From: Oreohelix idahoensis
Taxonomy: Eukaryota > Mollusca > Gastropoda > Stylommatophora > Oreohelicidae
Assembly (NCBI GenBank): GCA_024509875.1
Contig: JAMPIV010019845.1
Span: 310,001 to 374,000, forward strand
Length of the DNA stretch: 64,000 nucleotides
Direction of reading: 5' to 3'
Each line of letters starts with the position of its first letter. Position 1 is the first letter of the stretch. The translations under genes were made by a program, and so were the position numbers. The notes below the pieces were generated by a model that made no database searches, was not told where the DNA came from, and worked only from the letters and a program-made list of their open reading frames with translations. Shown here in pieces: positions 11,541 through 23,169 of the stretch.

Positions 11541-11639
11541 CTGTATACTACGGTGGAAGGTCGGGCAGAGTAATCCTCTTCCACGTGATTGTGTCTGACA
11601 TTGTGAACAGATGTAAATAAACAGTTGCATGTTTTCCGT

Positions 11640-13182
11640 TTCACCAATGTTAGAGTGAAATCTGTTTACCATGAGTTTACATCACCCCACATCTGTCTGT
11701 GCAGCTGTTTGTATTCGTATCGAAACATCACCATCATTAACAGCCACCCACTGATAGGAGGACAGTGATCGAACAATCCCCTATACGTTTTCACCATCAG
11801 CACACACGGTCGCAAGCCCAAAACTAGTCGCATACCTTCATTTTGAATGCGTTCCAGTCGTTCACATTGTGACACTGACAGCCTGGGTATTCCTAGCCCG
11901 TACTCGATTACTGAAATCACGAGCTGATGATACAGAAGAAACAATAGTCTCTGTTCCAAGCGCGCAGCGGCCATAGTTTTTAAGGCTGCCAGTCCTCGCT
12001 TGCACTTCTGTATGATCAGTTTGACATGATACTTGAACGATAGCCCACGATCAAACGTTACTCCCAGATACTTCAGCTTGTCTTGCCTTTCAATGTTCTG
12101 CCCATTGAAAGTGATGTCTGGAAGGTCTGTTTTCACTATGGAGTTGTTTAGAGAGCACAACATCACACAGGTCTTTATGGGATTGACCTTTGATCCGCTT
12201 TCTTTACACCATTTAGAAACCGCCTGTAATGTCTCTTGTATGCCTTGGACCCTTTCCTGTCTGTCTGAGCCAGTTCTGTACATGAGTATGTCATCTGCGA
12301 AAGTTAATGTTCGTCCCAGTCCTGTTGGTTGAAAGGTGGCTACTTTTGCTGTGTAGGTGTTAAACAGCACCGGTGATAGTGGAGAACCCTGGGGTAGTCC
12401 CGGGCAAATGCGCATTGGTTCTGATGTCCAAGTTCCCAAGCGAAATGCAACTGATCTCTCCATTAAGGCAGCTGCTATCCACCTTGTTATTTAAGGGTTT
12501 ACACCACATGCCATTATTCAGTCTATTAGGGTTGCAAAGTCCACACTGTTATAAGCATCCTCTAGGTCAATTGCGACAGCCACAGTTTCTCTTTTACCCT
12601 GGAATCCCTCGTACACATCGTACGCAAACGTCTCAGTGTTACCCCATGTAGTTTTCATAGGCCTATAACTACCCAGGGTATCAGGAAGGATGCGTGCATT
12701 TTCGAGGTGGCTCATTACTTGTCTTGCAACTATCTTTTCAAGTAATTTACCATAGACATTCTGTAGTGTGATAATTCGATAGCTGCTGAGCAGTGTGGGG
12801 TCTTTGCCAGGTTTAGGAAGTGGCCGAAAGTAACTGTGCAGCCAGTCTTACGGCACCTCAGCATTCTGTATGCTGGTATTGAAATCACTTACCATATTTA
12901 TAATGGCTGTGTCGTCGAGCTGTTTAATGTGACGGTATTGTACACCATCAGCACCCGGAGCAGTGTTTCTGCTGGTTTTCAATGTGTGCACCACGTCCTC
13001 TTCAGAAATGAGATCGAAGTATATCTGGCCCCTTAGGGCATTTTCCAGCACATTGTCCTTTATTTTCAGGCGAGCACTTTTGTCACCTTTATCCGTTTGC
13101 TCCATATATCGAAAAATGCTCTTCCCTTCTCTTCGTCCGTCTTCAGGCTTAGTCCTGTAGAGCTTTTGATATTATGGGTGGG
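11640..13182 (-). pseudogene. Second copy of the RNase H-bearing LINE, RT region
   Basis: Closely similar to the 8.4-9.9 kb copy. From right to left: IYFDLISEEDVVHTLKTSRN with APGADGVQYRHIKQL (13105-12848), LPDTLGSYRPMK and AIDLEDAYNSVDFATL (12715-12518), then GLPQGSPLSPVLFNTYT, FADDILMYR and YLGVTFDRGL (12463-11666), ending RIQNEGMRLVLGLRP and then a tail unlike the other copy. At least three frames are used, so it is a pseudogene. Sequence corresponding to its 5' continuation is found at 16657-16720, on the far side of the LTR/CACTA insertion. Confidence 0.9.
12990..13182. repeat. 193-bp LINE segment, left copy of a flanking duplication
   Basis: This stretch recurs at 16464-16656 with a single mismatch noticed (A at about 13160, G in the other copy). 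The two copies directly abut the LTR-like insert 13183-16463 on either side. The right copy continues into further LINE sequence, so the arrangement equals a 193-bp target duplication or an unequal exchange. Confidence 0.9.
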
Positions 13183-14015
13183 TGTTACGTACATTTATTA
13201 CCTACGGGGGTAGTCTTCGGTCCTGCCAAATGTACGCACCAGTTTTATATAGTTATATTATTTGGGCGTTCGATTGATTCACGCACTGACGTGCACAATG
13301 CAGGGTGAGTTGCTTTGGACGCACGTGTAACCTAGTTGAGTAGTTTCTGACGTCATGAATGGGGCAGCTCGGACGATATTTATGTCCGCTGTGTTATCCT
13401 TTGATTCTTGGCAAATGTGAAGTAGCCATCAGTTGTATTCGTATCTATTGATCTTCATGGCGAAGTCAATAGTGGAAGTATAAAGTAAGTGTCGCCCCAT
13501 TTCTTATGGCATGTTTATTTATGTACATTAAAGTATCAGGCCGCTCCTATTAATGGTCTAGCGGGAATTCATCGTAGATGACATTCCTAGAATTGGACAC
13601 ACGGAGTCGATAGCCTTTGAATCTTTTCGTAGAGGGAGAATACCTACAAGAAATCAAGTTAATGAATTTATATGCTTCACATGTTTAATATGCTGTTACT
13701 ACAATGCCAGAAGCGTGGCATAGAATGGGAGAGGTTAGTCAACTGGAATCTCTAACCTGTTCGTATTATCATGTATGACTTTGTTTGAAAACTATATACT
13801 ATATATAACGGGATGTATGGAGAAAGTCTGGGATTATGAAGTATGATATGGAAGAATTTTATCCTGGAGTATGAATACGTTACCATGATGTACGTCCTTG
13901 AAGGAAGGTCAATGGACTTGAATGAGCGGAATAGTATATGGTAACAGTTTTTGTGATCCTCAGTCACTTGAGTCAGAGGACTTTATTAGTAGAGAATCTT
14001 CAGGAACTTTAAAAG

Positions 14016-16202
14016 TAACACTGGCTAACAAAAAAAAATTTTTTTTTCTTTCTCTAACATTTCTATGTTTTTCTGGTCAAATTTAATGCGCTGATTTTAA
14101 ATCTGCAAACCGTTTTTCTCTATCAGGTCGGGATCTCTAGAAATACGCAATTGAAGTTTTTTAACAACGCATACAGTATTACAACATCATTTGTACAAGA
14201 AGTATAACAGTTATGTAGGCTTGAATTTCTTTGCAGTCGACTTTCGTCGGTGAATGGCATGTGGTACATCGCGATGAAGCATCCAACAATAATCGGCAAG
14301 CATAGTCACACTCCACCGTCCTTGATAACGTGACTCCATTACGGCGATATCTTGATGGAATCGTTCTCCATGTTTATCGCTGACTTTGCCAAGGTTGTCA
14401 GGGAAAAAGTCAAGATGCGAATCGAGCAAATGGATTTTGAGGGACATGTTACAACCCATAATTCTGTATGCATCTATGCACTGCTTAACAATATGCACAT
14501 AGTCGACAGATTTGTGATTTCTCAGAAAGTTATCGACGATCGATTTGAATGTCATCCATGCGCGAAGTTCACTACCATGTAACAAGTTCTCGAATTGTTT
14601 GTCTGCAATAACTTTCCTAATCTGAGGTCCTACAAAGATACCTTCCTTTATCTTTGCATCGCTAATTTGCGGAAACTTTTCTCGAAGATAAGTGAAAGCT
14701 TTGCTTGTTTTATCTAACGCTTTTACGAAATTCTTCATGAGCCCCAACTTTATATGTAACGGTGGTAAAATGATGCTGTCTTTGTTAACTAATGGCTCGT
14801 GTATTACATTTTTATGCCCGAGCTGCATACGATCCCTGATAGGCCACACCTTTCTTGCATAATGTTCCTGTCTGTTGCGGCTGTCCCATTCACATAGGAA
14901 GCAACAAAATTTAGTATACCCAGTCTGCTTTCCCGTGAGAATTGCAATGACCTTTAGGTCTCCACAAATCCGCCATTGGTAGTCATTGTACTTTATTTTT
15001 GCCAAAAGTATAGCCATATTGTCATAAGTTTCTTTCATATGAACAGAGTAGGCGACTGGAATTGATGAAAATAAATTTCCATTATGCAATAACACGGCTT
15101 TTAGACTAGTCTTGGAAGAGTCGATGAAAAGTCGCCATTCGTTGACTATGTGCTCATGACCGAGGTGCACCATTAGACCTTTTACATCTTTGCAATAGCA
15201 AATGTCATCATCCATCTCAAAGTATTGAACAAGTTCTCTGTGTCTATGACGAAATTTAGATATCGGAGTATTGGGCGCTAAAAGATTCCATTCTTTGAGT
15301 CGCGAACCGAGTAATTCCGCTTGTCCTTTGGTGAGAGCGAGATCACGTATTAGATCTGAAAGTTCTGAATGGTTAATTAAGTGAACACCATCATTCACCG
15401 GTATATAATCCGAGTCAGAATTAGTTTCTAAAGCAGGTAAACTATCACTTTCTGATGGTTCATTCACGTCCAACGGATATTGTTCTGGTGGAACTGGCAT
15501 CGGACACGTGATTGGATCATGAGGCACTGGTTCGAAACCGATTCAATATTTGGATAAACCACAGACTTCCTAGTTTTAAAAGTGAAAACATGGATATTTA
15601 TCAAGCAGAAGTAACAATCAGTAGCGTGATTTGTCGGTTCACGCCATATTACTGGCACTCCAAAAGGCATCGACTTATGCTTCGGCGATTTTCGTAACCA
15701 ACCTGCCAATGTATTTGCACAAGTCGAACAAACTGCATTTGGCATCCAAGATTTATTTGCATCATCAACTTTCGAATCGAAATAAAGTTCATATGCTTTC
15801 TTTAGCAATGTTGTAAAGTTTTTTCTGGTGAACACGATCGGTAAAATATCCGCACACGTAACAGAACAGATCAGCCGAATTTCTACAACTTCTAGAAGCC
15901 ATATTTCACTCAGAATTATTTCAAAATACAGTAACTATTTGAAATATAACGTAACATATGTCATGCATCTTTTAGCAGTATAAAAAGTAGAATTATTTTG
16001 CATTTTATTAATTTTTAAAACGTTATATCGTAAAAATGAAACGGAGCAAATAACGGTTTCCCAAAAATATATTTATTCACAAATATCTTAAGAACCCGAC
16101 GTGATAGAGATAAACGGATTTCAAATTTGAAATCAGCGCAAGAAACTGACCTAAGAACACTTATTCTTATATAAGAAAGAAAAATGTTGTTTGTCAGTGT
16201 AA
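14016..16202 (-). mobile_element. CACTA-like DNA transposon, copy 1
   Basis: The element proper is 14019-16199. It starts CACTGGCTAACA and ends TGTTTGTCAGTG. Longer imperfect terminal repeats of about 200 bp share blocks such as GCGCTGATTT and CTCTATCA.GTCGGG. The trinucleotide TAA lies on both sides (14016-14018 and 16200-16202). CACT(A/G) termini with a 3-bp duplication fit the EnSpm/CACTA group. A single protein gene on the minus strand fills most of the interior. A second copy in reverse orientation lies at 31187-34580 with the same ends and the same TAA. Confidence 0.85.
14211..15902 (-). pseudogene. Transposon-encoded protein, candidate CACTA-like transposase, two 1-bp frameshifts
   Basis: The ATG is at 15902-15900 (MASRSC..NSADLFCYVCGYF) and the stop at 14211. 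Comparison with copy 2 shows one extra A near 15828 and one missing A near 15530; the frame is otherwise open. Visible features: an N-terminal CxxC set (CYVC, CSTC, CYFC) that looks like a zinc-binding domain; ELLGSRLKEWNLL; a FIDSSKTSLKAVLLHNGN block; ICGDLKVIAIL; FCCFLCEWDSR; LPPLHIKLGLMKNFVKAL; KIKEGIFVGPQIRK; and GERFHQDIAVMESRYQGRW. Proteins of this type are common in invertebrate genomes as uncharacterised proteins. The Asp-containing blocks plus a Cys-rich insert recall CACTA transposases, but the catalytic triad is my inference. Confidence 0.8.
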
Positions 16203-16463
16203 TTATCAACATGTTGACGTATGATTTCTGCGCCTGTGACGATGTTAGTCTTGTCCACTCCGTATGTGCTGTGTTGAATAAAATCTATGTACAGTCACCA
16301 CCGACTTCTGTACTGCCAGTACTTGCCCAGTTCACCCAGTTCAATACTACTTGTTGAAGTTCGTTTGAAGAATATTGTTGACATTCGTTCATTTTAACCA
16401 TTCGCGTTTTAAGCTACCACTTCACCAGTATAAACTGAACTCAACGATAAAACGGAGTCAACA

Positions 16464-16720
16464 ACCACGTCCTCTTCAGAAATGAGATCGAAGTATATCT
16501 GGCCCCTTAGGGCATTTTCCAGCACATTGTCCTTTATTTTCAGGCGAGCACTTTTGTCACCTTTATCCGTTTGCTCCATATATCGAAAAATGCTCTTCCC
16601 TTCTCTTCGTCCGTCTTCAGGCTTAGTCCTGTGGAGCTTTTGATATTATGGGTGGGTTGACTTGCACTTTTCCTATTCATTCTTCGATGTAAGGACCAGA
16701 ATTTCTGAAGGTTTTTTTTC
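16464..16720 (-). pseudogene. LINE fragment with right copy of the 193-bp duplication
   Basis: Bases 16464-16656 duplicate 12990-13182. Bases 16657-16720 continue into LINE sequence matching the 5' side of the 8.4-kb copy (CCTATTCATTC, then AGGACCAGAATTTCTG). The minisatellite begins directly after, at about 16722, so the LINE is cut off by the repeat array. Confidence 0.85.
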
Positions 16721-16724
16721 CGTA

Positions 16725-18085
16725 GGTGTTTGTTTGTATTAGGTGGTACTAATAGATGTTTGTTTGTATTAGGTGGTAATAGTAGATGTTTGTTTGTATT
16801 AGGTGGTACTAGTAGATGTTTGTTGGTATTTGGTGGTACTAATAGATGTTTGTTTGTATTAGGTGGTAATAGTAGAAGTTTGTTTGTATTTGGTGGTACT
16901 AATAGATGTTTGTTTGTATTAGGTGGTAATAGTAGATGTTTGTTTGTATTAGGTGGTACTAATAGATGTTTGTTTGTATTAGGTGGTACTAATAGATGTT
17001 TTGTTTGTATTAGGTGGTACTAGTAGATGTTTTGTTTGTATTAGGTGGTACTAGTAGATGTTTGTTTGTATTAGGTGGTACTCGTAGATGTTTGTTTGTA
17101 TTAGGTGGTACTCGTAGATGTTTGTTTGTATTAGGTGGTACTAGTAGATGTTTCTTTGTTTTAGGTGGTACTAGTAGATGTTTTGTTTGTATTAGGTGGT
17201 ACTAGTAGATGTTTTTTTTTTATGTGGTACTACAAGATGTTTGTTTGTATTAGGTGACACTAATAGATGTTTGTTTGTATTAGGTGGCACTAATAGATGC
17301 TTGTTTGTATTAGGTGACACTAATAGATGTTTGTTTGTATTAGGTGGTACTAACAGATGTTTGTTTGAATTAAGTGACACTAATAGATGTTTGTTTGTAT
17401 TAGGTGGTACTAGTAGATGTTTGTTTGTATTAGGTGACACTAATAGATGTTTGTTTGTATTAGGTGGTACTTGTAGATGTTTGTTTGTATTAGGTGACAC
17501 TAACAGATGTTTGTTTCTATTAGGTGGTACTAGTAGATGTTGATTGTATTAGGTGGTACTAGTAGATGTTTGTTTGTATTAGGTGGTACTAGTAGATGTT
17601 TGTTTGTATTTGGTGGTACTAATAGATGTTTTGTTTGTATTAGGTGACACTAATAGATGTTTGTTTGTATTAGGTGGTACTAGTAGATGTTTTGTTTGTA
17701 TTAGGTGACACTAATAGATGTTTGTTTGTATTAGGTGGTACTAGTAGATGTTTGTTTTTATTAGGTGGTACTAGTAGATGTTTGTTTGTATTAGTTGGTA
17801 CTAGTAAATGTTTGTTTGTATTAGGTGGTACTAGTAGATGTTTGTTTGTATTAGGTGGTACTAGTAGATGTTTGTTTGTATTAGGTGGTACAAGTAGATG
17901 TTTGTTTGTATTAGGTGGTACTCGTAGATGTTTGTTTGAATTAGGTGGTACTCGTAGATGTTTGTTTGTATTAGGTGGTACTCGTAGATGTTTGTTTGAA
18001 TTAGGTGGTACAAGTAGATGTTTTGTTTGTATTAGGTGGTACTGGTAGATTTTTTTTTATTAGGTGGTACTAGTAGATGTTTTGT
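16725..18085 (+). repeat. 30-bp minisatellite
   Basis: About 45 tandem copies of a 30-bp unit built on TTTGTATTAGGTGGTACTAG plus TAGATGTTTG. Variants TGACAC/TGGTAC and AATAG/AGTAG/TCGTAG are mixed through the array. Occasional single T insertions change phase. Because 30 is a multiple of three, long open frames appear on both strands (repeats of MFVLGGTSRC and its antisense); I regard these as by-products and not genes. Confidence 0.97.
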
Positions 18086-19107
18086 TTGTATTTAACGGTA
18101 CCTGTAGATGTTTAGTTTGTATTTAACGGTACCCGTAGATGTTTGTTTGTATTTAACGTTACCTGTGGATGTTTAGTTTGTATTTAACGGTACCTGTAGA
18201 TGTTTAGTTTGTATTTAACGGTACCCGTAGATGTTTGTTTGTATTTAACGCTGCCTGTAGATATTTAATTTGTATTTAACGTTACCTGTAGATGTTTAGT
18301 TTGTATTTAACGGTACCTGTAGATGTTTAGTTTGTATATAACGGTACCTGTAGATGTTTAGTTTGTATTTAACGTTACCTGTAGATGTTTAGTTTGTATT
18401 TAACGGTACCTGTAGATGTTTAGTTTGTATTTAACGGTACCTGTAGATGTTTAGTTTGTATTTAACGGTACCTGTAGATGTTTAGTTTGTATTTAACGGT
18501 ACCTGTAGATGTTTAGTTTGTATTTAACGGTACCTGTAGATGTTTAGTTTGTATTTAACGGTACCTGTAGATGTTTAGTTTGTATTTAACGTTACCTGTA
18601 GATGTTTAGTTTGTATTTAACGGTACCTGTAGATGTTTAGTTTGTATATAACGGTACCTGTAGATGTTTAGTTTGTATTTAACGTTACTTGTAGATGTTT
18701 AGTTTGTATTTAACGGTACCTATAGATGTTTAGTTTGTATTTAACGGTTCCTGTAGATGTTTAGTTTGTATTTAACGGTACCTGTAGATGTTTAGTTTGT
18801 ATATAACGGTACCTGTAGATGTTTAGTTTGTATTTAACGTTACCTGTAGATGTTTAGTTTGTATTTAACGGTACCTGTAGATGTTTAGTTTGTATTTAAC
18901 GTTACCTGTAGATGTTTAGTTTGTATTTAACGGTACCTGTAGATGTTTAGTTTGTATTTAACGGTACCTGTAGATGTTTAGTTTGTATTTAACGGTACCT
19001 GTAGATGTTTAGTTTGTATTTAACGTTACCTGTAGATGTTTAGTTTGTATTTAACGGTACCTGTAGATGTTTAGTTTGTATTTAACGGTACCCGTAGATG
19101 TTTAGTA
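18086..19107 (+). repeat. 31-bp minisatellite subfamily
   Basis: About 33 copies of a 31-bp unit (TTTAACGGTACCTGTAGATG plus TTTAGTTTGTA). It is clearly related to the 30-bp unit by the shared TAGATGTTT.GTTTGTATT core. The switch occurs within one or two units at 18080-18100. Many units contain a KpnI-type GGTACC. The array ends at 19107 in unrelated DNA. Confidence 0.97.
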
Positions 19108-20340
19108 TTTATTGATTAGATGGCGCTGACAGTTTGTGGCTGTTTAGTGATATGTGTACACTAGGATTACGATATCGTTTTTTACAAAAAGACATTTTCT
19201 GACTTTTTGACATAAAAAGAGGACATTTTTTTTACGACGGAAGACAAAAAAGAGGGCAAATTAATTTCAAGTTTTTATTAATCATTATACTGACCAGAGC
19301 TAGTTTAAAAAAGGTTAGAAAACAATATAATCAATTCTCCTTTAAAATGTATCTTTCTTTAATCATTTTGGCTTCAACAATTAACTTTTCACATATTAAT
19401 CAGTGTTGAAACAACTATGTTTATTTGTTTGTTTGTTTTTACAGACATTATAGTCTTCAACAGTTCAGAATTGTCTATTAAAATCATGGAATTGACAGCA
19501 TTATATTTCTTTGAAATTATATTTCAGAAGCAAAATTCCTTTCATGCAATTAATAAATAACTTGTTTCTGTCTTGTTTTTCCATTGATATTCCATTAGTA
19601 GAAGCAGGGTGTTCACGTTTGTACAGTTAGCGCCGCAAAGAAATATTTGGGAACTCGCTTAAAACTCAGAATGAAATTCAACATTACTGATTGTTTAAAA
19701 AATGTGGTTCATTGTTCAGGTACCAGCAACTGTATTGATCTTTCATGACTGATGTTAATTTCAACAAATGTTGTGGGATCGTTAAGCTGATCAAAGTACT
19801 TACTATCGTCAACTGGAACCTCTTTATTGATTAAATATTGCACAGAAGCTCGCACGCATCTTCCCACGTTGGTATTCCGTGTAAGGTCATCCACGACAAA
19901 CATGTGACATTTTCTAATGGGTTAATGCACACCTCTAAGTCCTCTAAACAACTAATTTACAGGCATTTACTATCCTCACGAAACTTGTTATACAGACAGA
20001 CTATCAAGTCCGTCTCTTCGTTTTTCAGTAAGCGTATCTCGCAACCTTCAAGGACACCTTCTCTGTACTCAAGCGCCTCTTAAGAATGTCTGTCATAGAT
20101 TTACCAACAACATAACTATATTACTTTATAATTCGTTGAATGTTTACTTGAAAAATACTCATTAATGAACAGACCTGCATTAGATAGACCTCATCGAAGT
20201 CATGTTCAATCTCCTAAAGAAAGAAAAACCCGGACAAATTGCACTTTTTAAAATACCGCCAGGACAGACAACCCTAAGACGGAAAAGAGGACAAATCAGG
20301 GGAAGAGAGGACATTTCGTTACTGTGGCGAGATGGAGAAT
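19108..20340. other. AT-rich DNA, possibly a decayed transposon
   Basis: No confident gene. The motif AAGAGGAC(A) with nearby GAC-rich text appears near the left (19210-19255) and again near the right (20280-20312), which may mark the ends of an old element. The small minus frame 19903-19709 has no recognised domain. Confidence 0.35.
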
Positions 20341-21312
20341 TTGAGATGGACAGTAGATCAAGTTAAGGTATACTAGACATATCAGTCTCAGAAATGAGCA
20401 CTGGTTTATGGATGGTACAGGATATAGTCAGACTGTTAAGTACTCTTTTCCCGATGGTCAAGTGATAAAGATCAAGATTTTACCGTGTCTTCTCGCTACG
20501 ACCACACCTATGTTTTTATAAATTATTCCCAATGAATTAATTCACAAATACAGAACATGGAAATAATTTAAGAAATTCAGAAGTTAACAAAATCAATCAA
20601 TTTACTTTATTGATTAATCTTTTCTTTTCTTTGGATTTAGAATGAAACAAGGATATGTATGTACAAGGATATGTATGTACAAGAATATGTATGTACAAAT
20701 TTTCATTAATCAAAATAAATATTCACTGTTTACACAATCAGAAAAAAACTGTTCTTGTTTACTGTCTTTCACATCATCTGACTCGTATCACTTGATTCTG
20801 GTATATTAATTGTGGCAATGTCTATGTTATGCACATATCTTCCGAAATTCCTTGTCTGTGTAGCTACAATGCTACATCCCAGTTGTTGTATAGCTGGTAT
20901 TGACACACAATTCAGTTCAAATGCTGGACTACCCTCACAATGTGGAGACCAGATATTCAGGAGTGGTCCAATCTCTTTCGTGTTCTGTCGTCACAATTCT
21001 TCAGAATGCACTGTTGGATCCACCACCCAGATTGATCCACCACCCAGATGGATCCACCACCCAGATTGAACGTCAAACCTGCAACATGATAAGCCTTTTG
21101 GATATGATCGTTCCACATATACCACAAATCCTAGTGTGTGTGTGTGTTCATGTCATCAGCGTATGCATGGGTATGTTGTGCCCATATGTCTGTTACATAA
21201 GTGTTAGTGTCATTACAAATCTAGTTGTTGCATAATAACAAAAGATATGATACAACAGATCAATATCATAATACCCGCCGTAAGTACTTCGGTCGGTCGG
21301 TCAGTCACATTT
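20341..21312. other. Unresolved DNA with two short tandem repeats
   Basis: At 20648-20695 the block AAGGATATGTATGTAC is repeated about three times. At 21016-21067 a 17-bp unit GATCCACCACCCAGATT is repeated three times. No gene is recognised in the rest. Confidence 0.6.
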
Positions 21313-21460
21313 TGCACACCGTCATTTGCGCACTTTTTCTGTTCATTTTCAACCATAGCTAAGGGGTGCAACTGTGGTTGAAAGTTAGACAATAATTGTA
21401 TTGTTTCCCCTTCTATGTACTCTCCCGAAAATAGAAAAAGTGCGCAAATGAAGGTGTGCA
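21313..21460. mobile_element. Small MITE-like inverted-repeat element
   Basis: Imperfect inverted repeats of about 32 bp (TGCACACCGTCATTTGCGCA then CTTTTTCT at 21313-21340, matched by AGAAAAAG then TGCGCAAATGAAGGTGTGCA at 21433-21460) bound a 148-bp unit with no coding capacity. I could not see a clear target duplication, so the superfamily is unknown. Confidence 0.6.
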
Positions 21461-21544
21461 TGAACAGTTTGATTATGGAAAGAAGCCAACAACACGATTG
21501 ATAAACAGTACATGAACTGGAGTTTCGTCAAACTTCAAACGTTG

Positions 21545-21628
21545 TTCTCAGAGGCAGTAAGTCGACCATGGCTTCTCAGAGCCAGTATGTCGACCATGGC
21601 TTCTCAGAGGCAGTAAGTCGACCAGGGC
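21545..21628. repeat. 28-bp tandem repeat, three copies
   Basis: The unit TTCTCAGAGGCAGTAAGTCG plus ACCATGGC is present three times back to back, with three substitutions in total outside the first copy. It contains SalI- and NcoI-like sites. No gene context. Confidence 0.95.
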
Positions 21629-23169
21629 AAGATTTTAAAAGATGCACGAACAATTACGAAACATGTTGTCATAAAATAAATGTTAGTTATTTAGTCAATT
21701 TACGGTCCATTAGATCATTATCACTGCTCCACATGTCATTTAGGTAAGGTTACTCCATGTCTTCATATTTAATACATCCATATAATTTTTACTACAAATA
21801 TCTAATGACGGTCGCCTGCAATGAAATGACCACAGTAGTGATAGTACCGTCTGTAATACATATAACAGAAACAACAAACTATAATTAATAATAACCTGTC
21901 AATGTTGACGGGTTATTGCTAGTATATACAGAAGTTAGTATGATACAAACATAAGAACTCTTTGACCTCCAGTCTTTCAAGCCAGCTCTAACAACTGATG
22001 ATAACTTGGTGGCGTGCATTTACCAGTCCTGAAAAGGACTACTTGCAGTGCCAGACCGGATAAGATTTGGTTATATTTATGGGATCTCAATCTTCCATAA
22101 TCATCTCACAATAAGTGACATAGAGCCATACAAGATATCTCAAAAAATATTATCCATATCATAATACAAAACACTTTAATAACTGATACTGTATATGTTT
22201 AATATCATTATATCATGTTAATATGAGCATTCAGAATACAATTGTATTAACATAATTCTACATACCCTCAGGCTTTCAGAATACAATATGCAGGGGCCCA
22301 TGGTAAGGCCGGTTCTAAGACAATTTCTCTAGATCTAGATGAATTATGCAATATCAGCTCTCATACATCTTGTCCGCTCTTGTAAACTGTTGGATCTGTT
22401 GTCCTGATCTATTATCTCATCTTGGTATAAAGTCAATTTTCGGGCGTCCGAGAAAACAAATGACGTCACGCATTTTGTTGTGTCCAATTTCCATCCTCGA
22501 AGAGATGAAAAATGGCAGTTGTGCTATTAGTGCAACAAAGATCTCATCCGTTCTATTCAGCAGCTGTACCTATTACTTCCATCCAAATACTTTAGTGCCA
22601 GCTTACTTTTGGCTTCCTTTGAGTGAAGGCTTGCTTCACATACGAGCATTCTTCATTTTTATATAAATTTTAACTTCGCCTTTGCGTGATTTCGGCTACG
22701 ATAATACACGCAAAATTTCCAATTTCACTGTAAATAGGACATGGAGTAACACCCCAAAGATGTCCATACTTGTCTTCCATCTGCGCCTAAGTTGAGATCA
22801 TGTGGAATTCCTTTTCCATTATTCCGTTTGTGAAATATCCGCTTAATTCTAACCCCATGTTACACATTTTTCCTCCTCTACGATTTCGCCAGTATATGCG
22901 TTCGTATCGTTTATATGGAACACTTCTCTGATTCGTGGAGCGAAATATTCTGATTGGTCGAGTGAAATAATGATTTGTTGAGTGAAATAATACACAAGGA
23001 TTCCCCGATATGGTGACAACAATCAAGCGAGAATTCTACAGATTTCACGACAGTCACCCTAGTGTAGCCGTTTTGGTGAACTTGTAGGTAGTCCAACTCC
23101 ACGACGGATGTCAAATTGTTCACGCTGCTCGTGCGTGATTTCCTGGGTTAGGTAACTATCCAAGATCCT
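21629..23169. other. Unresolved AT-rich DNA
   Basis: Small frames such as 22346-22666 have no recognisable domain. Around 22935-22990 the phrase GAGTGAAATAAT recurs with local variants. Nothing else supportable was seen. Confidence 0.4.

Larger units (their letters stand above)
13183..16463 (+). mobile_element. Solo-LTR-like insert interrupted by a CACTA-like element
   Basis: The segment begins TGTTACG (13183) and ends GTCAACA (16463), so it has TG...CA ends with a 4-bp inverted TGTT/AACA. Removing the nested element at 14019-16199 and one TAA leaves about 1.1 kb of non-coding DNA, the size of an LTR. A poly(A)-type signal AATAAA lies at about 16276, near the right end, consistent with plus orientation. 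No usual 4-6 bp target duplication is seen; instead the 193-bp duplication flanks it. Assignment as an LTR is inference from the ends and size. Confidence 0.5.

Noticed and set aside
16730..18048. Series of FVLGGTSRC-repeat proteins on the plus strand and an antisense PPNTNKHL protein
   Set aside because: Artefact of the 30-bp minisatellite, with both strands open, interrupted at every T insertion and lost when the unit becomes 31 bp.
16725..19107. CRISPR-like array
   Set aside because: Units are tandem without unique spacers, and the context is eukaryotic.
19180..20312. Complete transposon bounded by AAGAGGACA motifs
   Set aside because: The motifs are in the same orientation and no terminal inverted repeat or target duplication could be seen, so it is listed only as unresolved.
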